A stretch of 64,000 nucleotides of DNA from Bos javanicus (taxonomy: Eukaryota; Chordata; Mammalia; Artiodactyla; Bovidae), in contig NC_083876.1 in assembly GCF_032452875.1 (NCBI RefSeq), positions 25,890,001 to 25,954,000 on the forward strand, read 5' to 3'. How positions within the stretch are numbered: the first letter of the stretch is position 1; the number at the start of each line of letters is the position of its first letter. Position numbers and translations under genes: made by a program. Below, in pieces: positions 1 through 10,676 of this stretch. The notes under the pieces are model-generated. The model had not been told where the DNA came from and did no database searches. It worked only from the letters and a program-made list of their open reading frames with translations.

Positions 1-30
1 CATGACTGAGCGACTAACACTTTAACTTAA
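1..30 (+). mobile_element. Bov-tA SINE, 3' tail fragment at window edge
   Basis: The first bases match the conserved end of Bov-tA and BovB sequences (catgactgagcgactaacac), followed by an AT-rich tail. The rest of the element lies outside the window. Confidence 0.7.
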
Positions 31-291
31 CTTTAAGAACTCTCACTAGAAAGTAATTAAAACTTCTATATTCCCCAGGATCATGTGATGATTCTGATTT
101 CCTTTCTCACCACTAGATTTGTACCATCCCAACATTCACTCTTATACCCACACCCTGGAGGCCCCCAAGTCAGTAATTCTGGGAAAGATGATAGAAGCAG
201 TATATAGCTCAGATGAGGAAAAAATATAAATTTAGAGATAAACAATGGGCCATGACCACCAATTGAGTCAAGAATGTGAATTTGAAATAGA
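31..291. other. No recognised feature
   Basis: AT-rich non-repeat sequence between two SINEs. I see no gene or known repeat. Confidence 0.5.
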
Positions 292-299
292 AGAAGGAT

Positions 300-512
300 G
301 TATGTGTGTTTGTTGCTCAGTCATGTCTGACTCTTTGTGACCTCATGGACAATAGCCCACCAGGCTCCCCTGTCCATGGAACTCTCCAGGCAAGAATACT
401 GGCATGGGTAACCATTCCCTTCTCCAAGGGATCTTCCTGACCCAGGAGTTGAACGCGGATCTCCTGCATTGCAGGAAGATTCTTTACTATCTGAGCCACC
501 AGGGAAGCCCTT
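300..512 (-). mobile_element. Bov-tA SINE
   Basis: Near full-length tRNA-headed ruminant SINE on the minus strand. The tRNA-derived head is at the right (gccaccagggaagccc, ending at 510) and the tail is at the left. An 8-base direct repeat agaaggat at 292-299 and 513-520 is a plausible target-site duplication. Confidence 0.93.
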
Positions 513-520
513 AGAAGGAT

Positions 521-1353
521 CAAAAAGATTAAATGAATAAACACAAAGATAAATTTGGTTTTAAATGACTGTAAGTTTTAAATGACTCCTCTCTGGATTA
601 AGACAAAATATGAACAGTTAAGTGAAAAGAGATTTGGGTAGCAGACAAGGGAAGTGTAGGAGACAGATAGGATATAATTATGATATGATTTTAAATTGCA
701 ATAAATGTAGGGTCAACCTAGGATAATTTCCCACAATGTCCCCAAGTTATGGGAGGTCCAAGAAAGATACAGTAGCAAAATACCCATGGTCAAGAGTGAT
801 TATACTTTGCTCTCAAACCCAGAAAACAGCGGAGACTAAATAATTGAAGAGTGACTCAGAAATTAAAGCTATGGCTCCCAATAGCTGACCCTGGACAAGT
901 GCCAGGCTGGCTGCAAGGGTTTAGAAATATCTGGAATCCATCTCCAGAGATTCCCATTCAGGAGGTCTGGGGTGGGAACCAGGAATGTGAATTTTTTAAA
1001 AGTCTCCTCATTGATTCAAATGTGCAGCTAGAGTTACAACCCACTGGGCTAGAAGCCACAAATTCTGAGCTCAGTGACTAAACGTCTCCTGCTGGATTGT
1101 TGACTCTGTCTCCAGAAGTCCACAAAGTAAAACAATAAGGAGCAAAAGGCATGATGTGTAGGTGTGTGAACGTGAGGTTACTTAGAGTTGGAGCACAATG
1201 GACTGTCTGAAGAGGATGCAGTTAAAGAAATAGGCACCAACATGCAAGCCTAGATTAGCTGAGGAGTTGTAGGAAAAGTGTGAAATTTACATCAGAAGGT
1301 GGGGGGAGGGGGAAAGGAATAGTTGCTAACAAAATTTGAAAAACAATAGTGAA
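521..1353. other. Non-repeat stretch without recognised genes
   Basis: I recognise no repeat or exon here. A 76-codon open frame at 851-1081 has no recognisable domain and is of a length expected by chance. Confidence 0.4.
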
Positions 1354-1508
1354 GGGACTTCCCTGGTGGTCTAGAGGCTAAGACTCCTGCTCCCAATACA
1401 GAGGGCCTGGATCTGATCCCTGGTCAGGGAACTAGAACCCACACACCACAACTAAGAGTTCTCATGCCACAACTGAGATCCAGTGCAGCCAGTAAATAAA
1501 TAAATAGA
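1354..1508 (+). mobile_element. CHR-2 type tRNA-derived SINE
   Basis: Begins with gggacttccctggtggtc, continues through the ccctggtcagggaact motif, and ends in an (aaat)n-like tail. This is the cetartiodactyl CHR-2 family pattern, distinct from Bov-tA. Sequence divergence suggests it is older than the Bov-A2 copies nearby. Confidence 0.85.
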
Positions 1509-1789
1509 AACAAATATTAAATTAAGCCAAATAAAGGCAGTGGCGAAGGATGGACTAGCAATAGAGTTAATGCTATTGTAGCATGTATCACTCTTTTTAC
1601 ACAGCTAGTTTCTCAGCCCACAAGGAGTCTAAGGCTCAAAGAACTTCCTCTAGAATAGGGAAACTAGTAAGGGGTTGTTAAGAACTGCACGCTTGTGACC
1701 TCCTAAAGTTCACTTGTTGAAGTCTTAAAAAGTCATATGTTGAAATCACCTTGGGGTGTGATAATATTCAGAGATGCGGCCTTTGTGTG

Positions 1790-1990
1790 TATTAAATGCT
1801 CAGTTGTGTCTGATTCTTTGAGACCCCATGGACTGTAGCCCACCAGGCACCTCTGTCCATGGGATTCTTCAAGCAAGAATACTGGAGTGGGTTGCCATTC
1901 CCTTCTCCAGGGAATCTTCCTGACCCAGGGATCAAACCCCAGGTCTCCTGCATTGCAGGTGGATTCTTTACCATCTGAAGTACTTTGGGA
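1790..1990 (-). mobile_element. Bov-tA SINE
   Basis: Minus-strand copy with the usual body (ggactgtagcccaccaggc, then the ggaatcttcctgacccaggg segment). The extreme tRNA head at the right is degraded after the ctttaccatctga motif. Confidence 0.92.
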
Positions 1991-2232
1991 GGTGATTAAT
2001 GGAAGAAGGTAGAGATCTTATGATGAGATTAGTAGCCTCAGAAGATGAGACATGAGAGAATGAGGTGGCCTCTCCACCTCACCAGTCCCTTCCTTTTCAC
2101 CTGCTTCTTTACCGACCTTGCATTTCTTGTTTTCAAAAGCCATTCACTCGTTTTGCTGGAAGACAGAGTAATCTGTTAAAAGAGTATATGTTTTGAAGCT
2201 AGCCTTCCCCAGGTTCAAAACCTGGTCCGGTC

Positions 2233-2630
2233 CCTGTCTTAGTCAGATTGGGCTGCTCCCACAGGATATCATAGACTGGGTGGATTAGACAGCAAGAATT
2301 AATTTCTCACAGTTCTGGAGGTCGGAAAGGCTGAGATCACGGGGGACAACAGGGTCCATTTCTGGGGAGGGCTCTTCTACTGGGTTGAGGTGGCCATCTT
2401 CCCGCTGAGCCTTCACAGCTAGAGTGCGGAGAGGAGAACATTCTCTCATGTCTCTTCTTACAAGGATGTTAATGTCATCACGAGAGCTCCACCTTCATGA
2501 ATTAACTACTTCCCAAGGGCCCCATCTCCGAATACTATCACATCCCAAGGCAATTTCAACATGTGAACTTTTAGGATTTTGACTGGTGAATTTTGAGGGG
2601 ACCTAAGCATATAGTTCCTAACAGTCCCTT
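2233..2630. mobile_element. Old mammalian interspersed repeat, family not named
   Basis: The segment with catagactgggtggattaga, tttctcacagttctggagg, the gagagctccaccttcatgaat block and the final acctaagcatatagtt matches a common dispersed mammalian sequence that I recognise but cannot assign to a family with certainty. A RepeatMasker run would name it. Confidence 0.6.
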
Positions 2631-2749
2631 ACTAGTTAACCGTGCTCTGGAGGCAGTTCCTTGAGCCTTATGCTCCTCATCTGTTTAGACGTTTAAAATG
2701 TATTGTGCTGGGTATTTCATAAGTTGTCACTGCCTCCTATGTATTAACC

Positions 2750-3165
2750 ATTCTGCTGTATTAGACATTGCACTTCCTTCTTGAAACATTTTCTTTTTGA
2801 TGTCTTCAACGCTGTATTATTTCCTTTTCATTCCTTCTCCACAGTATTCTATCTCAACATATCCTCTTTATCTTTCGCTGAATTGTGTGTTTTCCCCAAT
2901 GACTTCCACTCAAACTCTCCCATTGGCTCCTCTCTTCCAGGCAGATGCAGGTACCTCTTCTGTGAATCGCTTGTTGGACCCCTTGTCTGAATCCCACAGT
3001 AATGTCTGCACACTAGCGGCAATGCAGTGTTATCCTCCTCTCTTGCAGATGGTGAGCTTCCTAAGGGAAGGGACTGGTAACCTGGAACCACAGTTGGTGC
3101 TCGGTAAATGCACTTTGGAAGGAGAGATGGAAGATCAAAAAAAAAAGAATAAATGAATAAGTGTT
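2750..3165 (+). mobile_element. Possible L2 LINE 3' region
   Basis: The right end resembles an L2 3' UTR: gagcttcctaagggaaggga, then ggtgctcggtaaatgc and an aataaatgaataa tail. The upstream C/T-rich sequence resembles decayed L2 reverse transcriptase in the plus direction. Short overlapping open frames here are not convincing genes. Confidence 0.5.
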
Positions 3166-3169
3166 TCCA

Positions 3170-3854
3170 AAGTGTGAATATTGCACATTGCCTAGGCAAT
3201 TCCAGTTATCCATCGCCTTGCCAGTGATCAGTTTGGGGATGCACAAATCTAAGCTTGTTTGGACCAGTGAGACAGATGAGGCTTACTTGAGATAAGAATC
3301 TCTGGGCAATAGATTCAAGTTCCTCTCCATCCCACTGACTATGAACAGCGAAGTATTGGTCACAGTTATTACTGGTGGCCTATTCATGGTCTCAGGAAAG
3401 CTGGACTCGGTGCTGTGGATACCAGGGTAGGGGTATGAGAGGAACCTGAGTCTCACAGGATAACATTGAGACACTAAATCAACCAGCCCTGAAGCCCGCC
3501 CTTCTCCTGTGGACTTGATATTACATTTAATATACATTTTAGTTATCGCAATGATTTACCATATCTCGTATATAACAGAAACAAAGCATTTGTGTAACTT
3601 TACTTCCCAAGGTCCAGAAGCGTTGCACACTATTTCTTCCCTACTGGACACATTATCATTTAGTTATTTTTAAGAGATCCTATGGGGAAAATATTAATTT
3701 GCTTTCATGTTTAATCCCCTGAACACAAACTTCTTCTATCTCTTTCTTAATGCTGTACTTATTGATACCATCTTGAGAAATACTGGAATAAATGTTCACC
3801 TCTTCCTTAAAATACCTTTTATGCTTCTTTCCACCTGTTTAAATTCTGATCATT
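3170..3854. other. Non-repeat stretch without recognised genes
   Basis: No known repeat and no convincing exon seen. An 84-codon minus-strand frame at 3283-3537 has no recognisable domain. Confidence 0.4.
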
Positions 3855-3865
3855 TTCAACCTCTT

Positions 3866-4138
3866 GCTGCTGCTGCTAAGTCGCTTCAGTCGTGTCCGAC
3901 TCTGTGTGACCCCATAGACGACAGCCCACCAGGCTCCCCCGTCCCTGGGATTCTCCAGGCAAGAACACTTGAGTGGGTTGCCATTTCCTTCTCCAATGCA
4001 TGAAAGTGAAAAGTGAAAGTGAAGTCGCTCAGTCATGTTCGACTCTTAGCGACCCCATGGACTGCAGCCTACCAGGCTCCTCTGTCCATGGGATTTTCCA
4101 GGCAAGAGTACTGGAGTGGGGTGCCATTGCCTTCTCCG
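3866..4138 (-). mobile_element. Bov-A2 dimeric SINE with 11-base target duplication
   Basis: Full-length dimer of two Bov-A monomers joined by the gaaagtgaaaagtgaaagtg linker, on the minus strand. It ends at the left in a (CTG)n run at 3866-3877. Perfect direct repeats ttcaacctctt at 3855-3865 and 4139-4149 flank it exactly. The intact ends and perfect duplication point to a fairly young insertion. Confidence 0.97.
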
Positions 4139-4313
4139 TTCAACCTCTTACTGAAACCCAGATTTTAGTAAATGGTTCACCCAAGCTGTGAGTGGCACCT
4201 CTGTCTTCAGAACAACTATTCTAGTTATAACACTATTCTAGTTATTATATTCTAGTTATAATAATAATATTATTATTCTATAATAAGGGTTTCTATAGCC
4301 CTTATTTCATCAT

Positions 4314-4530
4314 TGTTGTTTAGTCATTAAGTCATGTCTGACTCTTTTGTGACCCCATGAACTGTAAATCACCAGGCTTCTCTGTCCATGGGATTTCCCA
4401 GGCAAGAATATTGAAGTGGGTTGCCGTTTCCTTTTCCAGAAAAATCTTCTCAACCCAGGGATTGAACCCATGTCTCTTGAACACATGTCCTACATTGCAA
4501 GAAGATTCTTTACCACTGAGCCACCAAGAC
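4314..4530 (-). mobile_element. Bov-tA SINE
   Basis: Near full-length minus-strand copy running from the tail (tagtcattaagtcatgtctg) to the tRNA head (accactgagccacca). It has many substitutions, so it is an older copy. Confidence 0.92.
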
Positions 4531-4604
4531 CACAATGGGCCACGCTTTGGCTCCAATGATAGTACAATCGTGTGGAAGTGTCATCTGGGTCTTTATCTTT
4601 CTTT

Positions 4605-4621
4605 CTTTTTTTTTTTTTTTA
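4605..4621 (+). repeat. Poly-T tract
   Basis: A nearly pure T run follows a tctttcttt stretch. It may be the A-tail of a degraded minus-strand retroelement, but no element body is recognised beside it. Confidence 0.8.
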
Positions 4622-4897
4622 TCAGGGTCTTTTTCTGCTTTGAACACTTCTTAAGCCCGAAACACTGGCTTCAGAGTTTGACCTGGTCCGCTGCTTTCAT
4701 TTCCTTTACCTATCCAGGTGAAGACCATGAAACAAGAGTGTTCTATAACCTACATGCCTGGTACATCACATGAACTTCATATTTATTGACTTGGCAGGCA
4801 CTCCTCTAATCCTTGGAGCCCATGGTAGGAAGACAGGCTTAGTACACATCATTCTGTCCTAGTTGGTAGGAGAGTTGAAGTCAGGAGGCAGGATGGA

Positions 4898-4956
4898 ACT
4901 TGTGTCTCCTGCATTGGGAGGCAGATTCTTTACCACTGAGCCTCCAGGGAAGTCCC
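4898..4956 (-). mobile_element. Bov-tA SINE fragment (tRNA head only)
   Basis: Only the head region in minus orientation is recognisable: tgtctcctgcattgggaggc, ttctttaccactgagcc, then tccagggaagtccc. The body is absent. Confidence 0.75.
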
Positions 4957-5099
4957 AGGAAAATGATACAGTTATAAAATTGTATCTATTGTCAAGGCAC
5001 AGTTCAAATCCCACCTTGCTCTCAAGTTAACTACTGTAACCTTGTCCACTGGTGATTTTACCCTCATAGCCCAGTTGCCTGAACCTCTAAGCTCCTGTT

Positions 5100-5185
5100 T
5101 GCCTATAAGCACAAGCCTTGTAGTGTATCTACATGCTTCATCTCCTCCACTAGAGTATAAGTTCCTGAAAGCAGTTATATGCCCC
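5100..5185 (+). mobile_element. Possible L2 3' end fragment
   Basis: The text ctcctccactagagtataag followed by ttcctgaaagcag resembles the L2 3' UTR. It is short and diverged. Confidence 0.45.
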
Positions 5186-5198
5186 TGTTTAATGATAC

Positions 5199-5452
5199 AT
5201 GGTGATTAAAGCATGGGCTCTGGGGTCAGATCACATGGATTTGTATCCCAGACAAATCCCTTAATTGATTTGTGTCCTTGAGCAAGTCAGCCAATCTGAG
5301 TCTCAATTTCTTCATCCATGAGTTGAAAACAGTAATAGCAATAAAAACAACAACAATAATACTACCTACTTTGTAAGGAATAAGTGAGAAATACCTGTAA
5401 AACATCACAATGATGAGTAGCAACTCAATACATCTTAGCTATGATTATTATC
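5199..5452 (+). mobile_element. MIR SINE
   Basis: Near-complete MIR: gcatgggctctggggtcaga, tccttgagcaagtcagccaa, tcaatttcttcatccatgag, an aataatactacctac block and the final tagctatgattattat. MIR is an ancient L2-mobilised mammalian SINE. Confidence 0.92.
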
Positions 5453-5455
5453 CTT

Positions 5456-7439
5456 TGTAAATTCAGTGCTACATAGCATAGTACACTCAAAGAGTGGCAC
5501 TAAAGTAGACATTTTTTGACTAAATTGAATACATAAATGAATGAACGAGTCTCCCCAGGCATCTCAGAAATGGAACGTGACATAGAATAAGCCTCAGGTT
5601 CTCAAGGGCAGAGGATGGAATCAGGGATGGCCAAAGGAGGTCACTGCTTTTAAATTCCCAGCTTTAGACTGGCTTCCTATCATGTAATGATTCTGCGGAT
5701 TTTATTTGGTTTCCTTTCTTTTAGGTTTTACTATGTCCCAAAGTCATCTTGGGCCTTTGGGGGACTGTTTTGAGGAAGACCACCCCAGAGTTTTACAACA
5801 CAAGGCTTTGTTTTGAGAAATCTTATGCAGTTTTCCACTTCCAGCATTTGAGAAGAGCCCTGCATCAGTGTGGGTCTTCCCTCTTGCCCTTCCTGTGGAG
5901 TGCCAGGGGAATGTTGTAGGCCCAAAGTGACATTCTGAGTTTCTTTGTCAAAGCCATGACTCAGATTTTTCCAAAGGTGATTTCTCATTATAAGTGATTA
6001 TAATAAAAGATGTTTGGTTTTTTTTTTTCCCCATAAAATGCTTTCACGTGCTTTTTACTTCTAAATTTTGAAAGAACACTATTTCCTACTGCAGAGCCTA
6101 AGCATCTTCTGGGTTTTGTCTGACGGAGTAACTTTTGACACTTCCTGATCTTTCTTCAGCCTGCTCCCAAGTTCAGAACTGAGGTGTCTCCTGGAGAAGA
6201 AGAGGGGAAGGGGACTCAGAACAAGCTCAGAAGATTCTTACAATTTATTCAATAGCCTCAGCATCTGCAACGTGTTTTTATAAAATATCTGACAGCTTTG
6301 CCGCAGAGAAAAATCCAGGTATACCTTACCCTTCTTTCCCTATTTTTCCATTAAAATAGCAACAAGCAACAGATGAGGGAATTTGCACAACACCAGGCAC
6401 ATAAAGTACTCACTTCTTTCACTAATGTCATATAAGGACATGCGACAAAGGGAACCAGCAAAGAGGGAGGGCCATGATCCATCCTTTTAGCAATAGTGCA
6501 GAGCAAGGTTGACATGCTCCAGAGAGCTGCATGGAGAGGCTCCTTGGGCTGAAGATAGGTTTTCAGAGAAGAAAATTGGAATTTAAAAGAGAAGAGGTGG
6601 ATGAGCAACTTGGAGACTTCCAGGTGGCCTTTTGAAGCTGGAGGAATTAACTAGTAAGGGTATGATGGGAAATCATGAAGCCCCCAAAGGAAACAGCTCA
6701 GCAGCTTGAGATTATGCTTGCAGCTCTGTGGAAGTATGCATCCTTCATCTCTTTACCTGAGGAATTCTTCAAATGCATTTTAAAGGAAAACCAACCAAGT
6801 CTTTTAATTCTCTTGTCTGAAAACAACCAATGCATACACTATGATTTTCCTCTTAATTGTTGCACAAAGGCAGGGCTGTGTGGTTCCATTATGTCTGTCA
6901 CGGCCCTCTGTTTGGCATTGTGGTAATTTGCTGGGATCTTTGTCTTCATGTGAGGGATGCCACATACCACCCTGGTTCCCACCAGAGTCAGCGGTCTGTT
7001 TCCCCTTTGTCTTCCTTCTGAACTACCACTGCATGCCTTTCACCTCCCCAAATGTGCTGTCTTGCATTATTCCACTGAAAAGATGCTTTACCAGCACCAG
7101 GGTCCTCAGATGTGGTTCACTCAAATAGCATCCTACCAGCAACTAAACAGTAACTGGCGTCCATCAGCCTCTGGGACGAGGGAGCTGAGAGACAAGACCG
7201 CTTCAGGCTTAAACAAACAACAATAAGAACATGTGCAGATTCCAAAAGAACACACACCAAATCTAATAAAGACTTGGTGCCACAGAAGGTTGTGTTAGTG
7301 GATGTTGCCAGAGTTCTTGTCCTCCTGGATTTTCTTGTATTGGTTTGTCCCTGGAAGCCATGCACTCAAATCTACACTCTGTATCACCATGAGCTGATTC
7401 ACCTTTGGGTGGCTGCCTCGACAGCTAAGAGATGAGTTT
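5456..7439. other. Two kilobases of non-repeat DNA without recognised genes
   Basis: I see no known repeat and no supported exon. Open frames of up to 95 codons (6841-7128 plus, 6351-6608 minus) show no family signature and overlap one another in different frames, as chance frames do. Confidence 0.4.
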
Positions 7440-7440
7440 G

Positions 7441-7647
7441 GGCATGCTCAGTCGCAAAGTCATGTCTGATTCATTGCAACCCCATAGACTGGAACCCACC
7501 AGCCTCCTCTGTTCATATCTCCCAGGCAAGAATACTGCAGTGGGTAGCCATTTCCTTCTCCAGGGCATCTTCCCGACCCAGGGGTCAAATCTGCATCTCC
7601 TGTATTGGCAGGTAGATTCTTTCCCACTGAGCCACCTGGGAAGCCTC
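7441..7647 (-). mobile_element. Bov-tA SINE
   Basis: Near full-length minus-strand copy running from gctcagtcgcaaagtcatgt to the head gagccacctgggaagcc. Moderately diverged. Confidence 0.93.
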
Positions 7648-7649
7648 CC

Positions 7650-8339
7650 TAAGGGGCTTATTAGAGCATTGCTCCTATGGAGCCAAAGCGTGAGCTCCAG
7701 CCCACAGAACCACTAGGTTCGGTACCTACAGTCGCCCCACCAAGGCCTGGGCTTGGCCACGGGGGCACTGAGTTAAGGTGTTGGAGAAGTTTCCATGCGG
7801 CAGCACCAAGGGAAGAGCCTTACATCACTGCTTCACGGGTAGTAGCCGAAGAACTTGGTTTAACTTCATTAAGACTAAGTACTACATGTATGTAGTTGTA
7901 CTTAGTAGCTCAAAGTGTAGAATAGTGGTCCCTACAGAATCTGGAAAAAAAGTGCATATCTGAGGGCATCTGGAAGGCTTCACAGGGAAGGAGATACTTA
8001 CCCTGGGTCTGGACAGAAGCAAAATAGTGCTGTTGGCCGGTAGAGACAGAGGCCAAGCATGAGCCACGAAGCCCTGCTGTGCATGCAGGTCTTCTAGAAA
8101 GATTCACTTTTTTTTTTTTTTAATAAAAGTGGAGATGATGACAAATTTCAGACATTGCAGTAAAGAAAATTATTTCCCAGAGGACCCCAGGAGGGGAGTA
8201 AAAGTTTAACTTTAGGGGAGCAAGAGGGGCAGGTTGGCCCTGAGAGTCTGGCGCAAAGCTCTTTCTGATTTCACATTTTCTTACTCTTTCTTTGGCTTGT
8301 GAACTCTCAAATTCTCTCAAATCTTAATTTTTTAAAAAT
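7650..8339. other. Non-repeat stretch without recognised genes
   Basis: No recognised repeat apart from a T run at 8109-8121. Open frames here are short and overlapping. Confidence 0.4.
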
Positions 8340-8570
8340 GCTCTGTTATCTTAGTGGAGTGGGAGAGGCAGGAGAGGGGAGGGGAGGCCCTCGGGTTCCG
8401 GGGAGCCCTAGGGCGGATGCTGGCAACTCCATGCGGGGGAGGCAGGTGGGACCGGCCGCCTCTCTCCTGCCCCTTCCTCAGCCTCATCCAGGGCTGCCCA
8501 CGCCTGCCCCTCTGCCCTGATCTCCCATGCTGAGCAACCCCAGCACACAGGGCTGTTCTCCTGAATCCAT
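8340..8570. other. GC-rich block, unassigned
   Basis: Visibly richer in G+C than its surroundings, with several CpG pairs (cctcgggttccgg, agggcggatg, gaccggccgcc). I see no exon signature. It could be a regulatory element or simply a GC-rich local patch. Confidence 0.4.
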
Positions 8571-8661
8571 CCCAATTCTGTAGAGGAAAGGGAAGGAGGT
8601 AAAGGGAGGTACACCATCCTGAGAACTGTGCAGGCCTAGGCACTTCCTGTGTCTCCTAGTG

Positions 8662-8863
8662 ACTGAAGTCTCACGTGTCCAACTCTTTGCGACCCCATGG
8701 ACTGTAGCCCGCCAGGCTCCTCTGTCCATGGGATTCTCCAGGCAACAATACTGGAGTGGGTTGCCATGCCCTTCTCCAGGGGATCTTCCTGACCCAGGGA
8801 TCAAACTCGGGTCTCCAGCATTGCAGACAGATTCTTTACGATCTGAGCTACCAGGGAAGCCCC
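8662..8863 (-). mobile_element. Bov-tA SINE
   Basis: Well-conserved minus-strand copy. The body includes gaccccatggactgtagccc and the head ends in agctaccagggaagcccc. Open frames of 70-100 codons across it are translations of the SINE. Confidence 0.95.
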
Positions 8864-9039
8864 ATCCACAGGTGTATTGAGCTAAAGGGTCCTATGGTGG
8901 GAAAGGGATTGGAGGTTGGATTTCATGACTTTCTCACAGCAAGGGAAAGAGGGTGTAAGAGTGAAGGCTCCCTATGGGCATCCACAAATGTCAGCATTTC
9001 ATCTGGCTTGTGTGTGCAAATCTGGTTTCCTGCCCTTGA

Positions 9040-9560
9040 CCCTGAATGACTTGATCCTGTCAGAAGGCAGCTGTTTGGTGGCGGGGTGCTGCTCCGCAGC
9101 CCCCTGTCCCCGGGGTGGGGGTGAAGGGAGGTGGGGCTGGGAGGTGGCCGCCCAGACTCCAGTTTCAGCTGCTCTGGGTGAGGGATGGCGGTGAGAGGTC
9201 CTGTGAAAACCGTCTGGGCCATCTCTGCTGGCTGTCCTCCAACAAGAACCGTTCACAGGCCTGTTCTCAGGCGGCCTCGTTCCAGAAGCTCTAACTGGGA
9301 ACACGAAATGCATTGCTTTTTTGCTTTTTTTTTTTTTTCCCAACGACCTCAAAGAGATCCTTTTATGGACAGACCGAGTCTGTCTCCTTTTTGAAAATTC
9401 CCCTTGAGAAGCTGACCTCCCTTGGCCTTGGCGAGGCAACAGGTGATGACCCCTAGGAGAGTGGGTGGTGTTCAAAGCTGCTCTGTCCCTGGGGTGTCCG
9501 TGGAACTGAAGACAAATCGAGCTTTCAGCCTGAAGGGACACAGGCGACGCCCCCGCCATG
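9040..9560. other. GC-rich block with a long minus-strand open frame, unassigned
   Basis: A G+C-rich stretch with scattered CpG pairs. The minus strand has an open frame of 186 codons (9559 to 8999), the longest outside recognised repeats. It is rich in Ser, Pro, Arg and His, has an internal Lys run encoded by the T tract at 9322-9338, and shows no domain I recognise. I regard it as probably non-coding. Confidence 0.35.
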
Positions 9561-10223
9561 TGCCCTGGAGTTTGGTGGTGTGTCAGGGCAGTGGGACTCT
9601 TGGCCTCACAGAGAAGTTGTGGCTGCTCCTAGCGCTCGGGGAACTCACTGGGTTCTGCGTGATCATGTTGGCAAACAGGGGAGTGGAATGCATAACTATC
9701 CTTTGGGCAAAATTCCTTGGGTTTTTTCCCAAATACACTCGGTTGCCTTTGGCTTAAAAACTTAACCTCAGCGCAGTCTCCTCTGTGGACAGTTGTGGAG
9801 AAGAGATTCTGAGTCAGGGTGAGATTGTCAGCGTCACTGACTGGATGGGAAATGATACACTAGGTGAGACGTTTTTCTTAAAGACTGTAGCATCTGGGAC
9901 TTTTCAAATCTCCAAGAAAGCCTTCATTTGATGTTGTTAATGTTTCAAGATGTAATTAAGAACTGTTAACAGGAAACAAAATGAAATTCAAAATCAGTTC
10001 CAGCTACCGCTTGAACATTAGCAACTTGATGTACAGATCTTGTTCTAGGAAAGGATTGACAGACCTGGGTCTATATAACAGAAAGTCCAAAATTTCAGTT
10101 ATTTTTGATGCAAATGCATTTGAGTCCATTTTAATGGGCTTCTTTAGCCATGTATTTAGATCTCTCTATTTACTTTATGTTTGGAGTGATAAAGAGGAAG
10201 GAAGCTACAAAAATGCTGAGTTC

Positions 10224-10395
10224 TTACATAGAAAACAAACTTGTGGTTACCAAAGGGAAGAAGGAAGGGGGAAGGGACAAATTAGGGGTATGACATTAAT
10301 ATATACAAACTGTTGTGTATAAAATAGATTAGCAACGTGGATAGACTGTATAGCACTGGGAATTACAGCCATTACCTTGTAATAACCTGTCATGT
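10224..10395 (+). mobile_element. L1 3' UTR, left part
   Basis: The text gaaaacaaacttgtggttacc, the ggtatgacattaatatatac stretch and gactgtatagcactgggaat match the artiodactyl L1 3' UTR in the plus direction. It continues at 10586-10676 after an inserted block. Confidence 0.8.
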
Positions 10396-10585
10396 AAGTT
10401 TTCCTTCGTGTCTTCTTAGCAGGGAGGAAGCGGTACCTCTCCATGTGTCAAAGACACACATCCTCTATGGACATCAGGGTCTCTTCATTATTTTCTGAGC
10501 ATCTCTAATGTCCAGGACTAGCTCAGGTGCTGAGTGGAGGGTGATGAACCACACAAACCTGGTCCCTGACCTCAGGAGGTGAGAA
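10396..10585. repeat. Block duplicated at 13733-13911, inserted inside an L1 tail
   Basis: By eye this block aligns over its whole length with 13733-13911 at roughly 80-85 percent identity with several small gaps. Shared landmarks are ttttccttc(g/a)tgtcttctta, cacctctccatgtgtcaaa (tacctctcc here), tcttcattattttctgagc and gtgctgagt..agg. Its flanks here are the two halves of one L1 3' UTR, while the other copy has unrelated flanks. Confidence 0.8.
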
Positions 10586-10676
10586 TGTGTTTTTCAATGC
10601 AAAAACACTGAATCGCTATGTTGCATACCTGAAACTAACATAATATCGTAAAGCAACTATACTTCAATTTTTTTTA
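10586..10676 (+). mobile_element. L1 3' UTR, right part
   Basis: The text tgcatacctgaaactaacat and aagcaactatacttcaattt is the standard terminal segment of an L1 3' UTR, ending in an A/T run. It completes the element begun at 10224. Confidence 0.85.

Noticed and set aside
5341..5365. (AAC)n-like run as an independent microsatellite
   Set aside because: It lies within the MIR element, where an AATAATA block is normal, and is too short to count separately.
8484..8804. Recurring open frames of 60-140 codons with similar proteins at many positions
   Set aside because: The shared peptides (such as SPGEGNGNPLQYS or VHGVAKSRT) are translations of Bov-tA and Bov-A2 bodies in both directions, not a gene family.
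8999..9559. A 186-codon minus-strand open frame as a candidate gene
   Set aside because: Low-complexity composition, a Lys run from a T tract, no recognisable domain, no splice or promoter context visible, and GC-rich DNA naturally has fewer stops.
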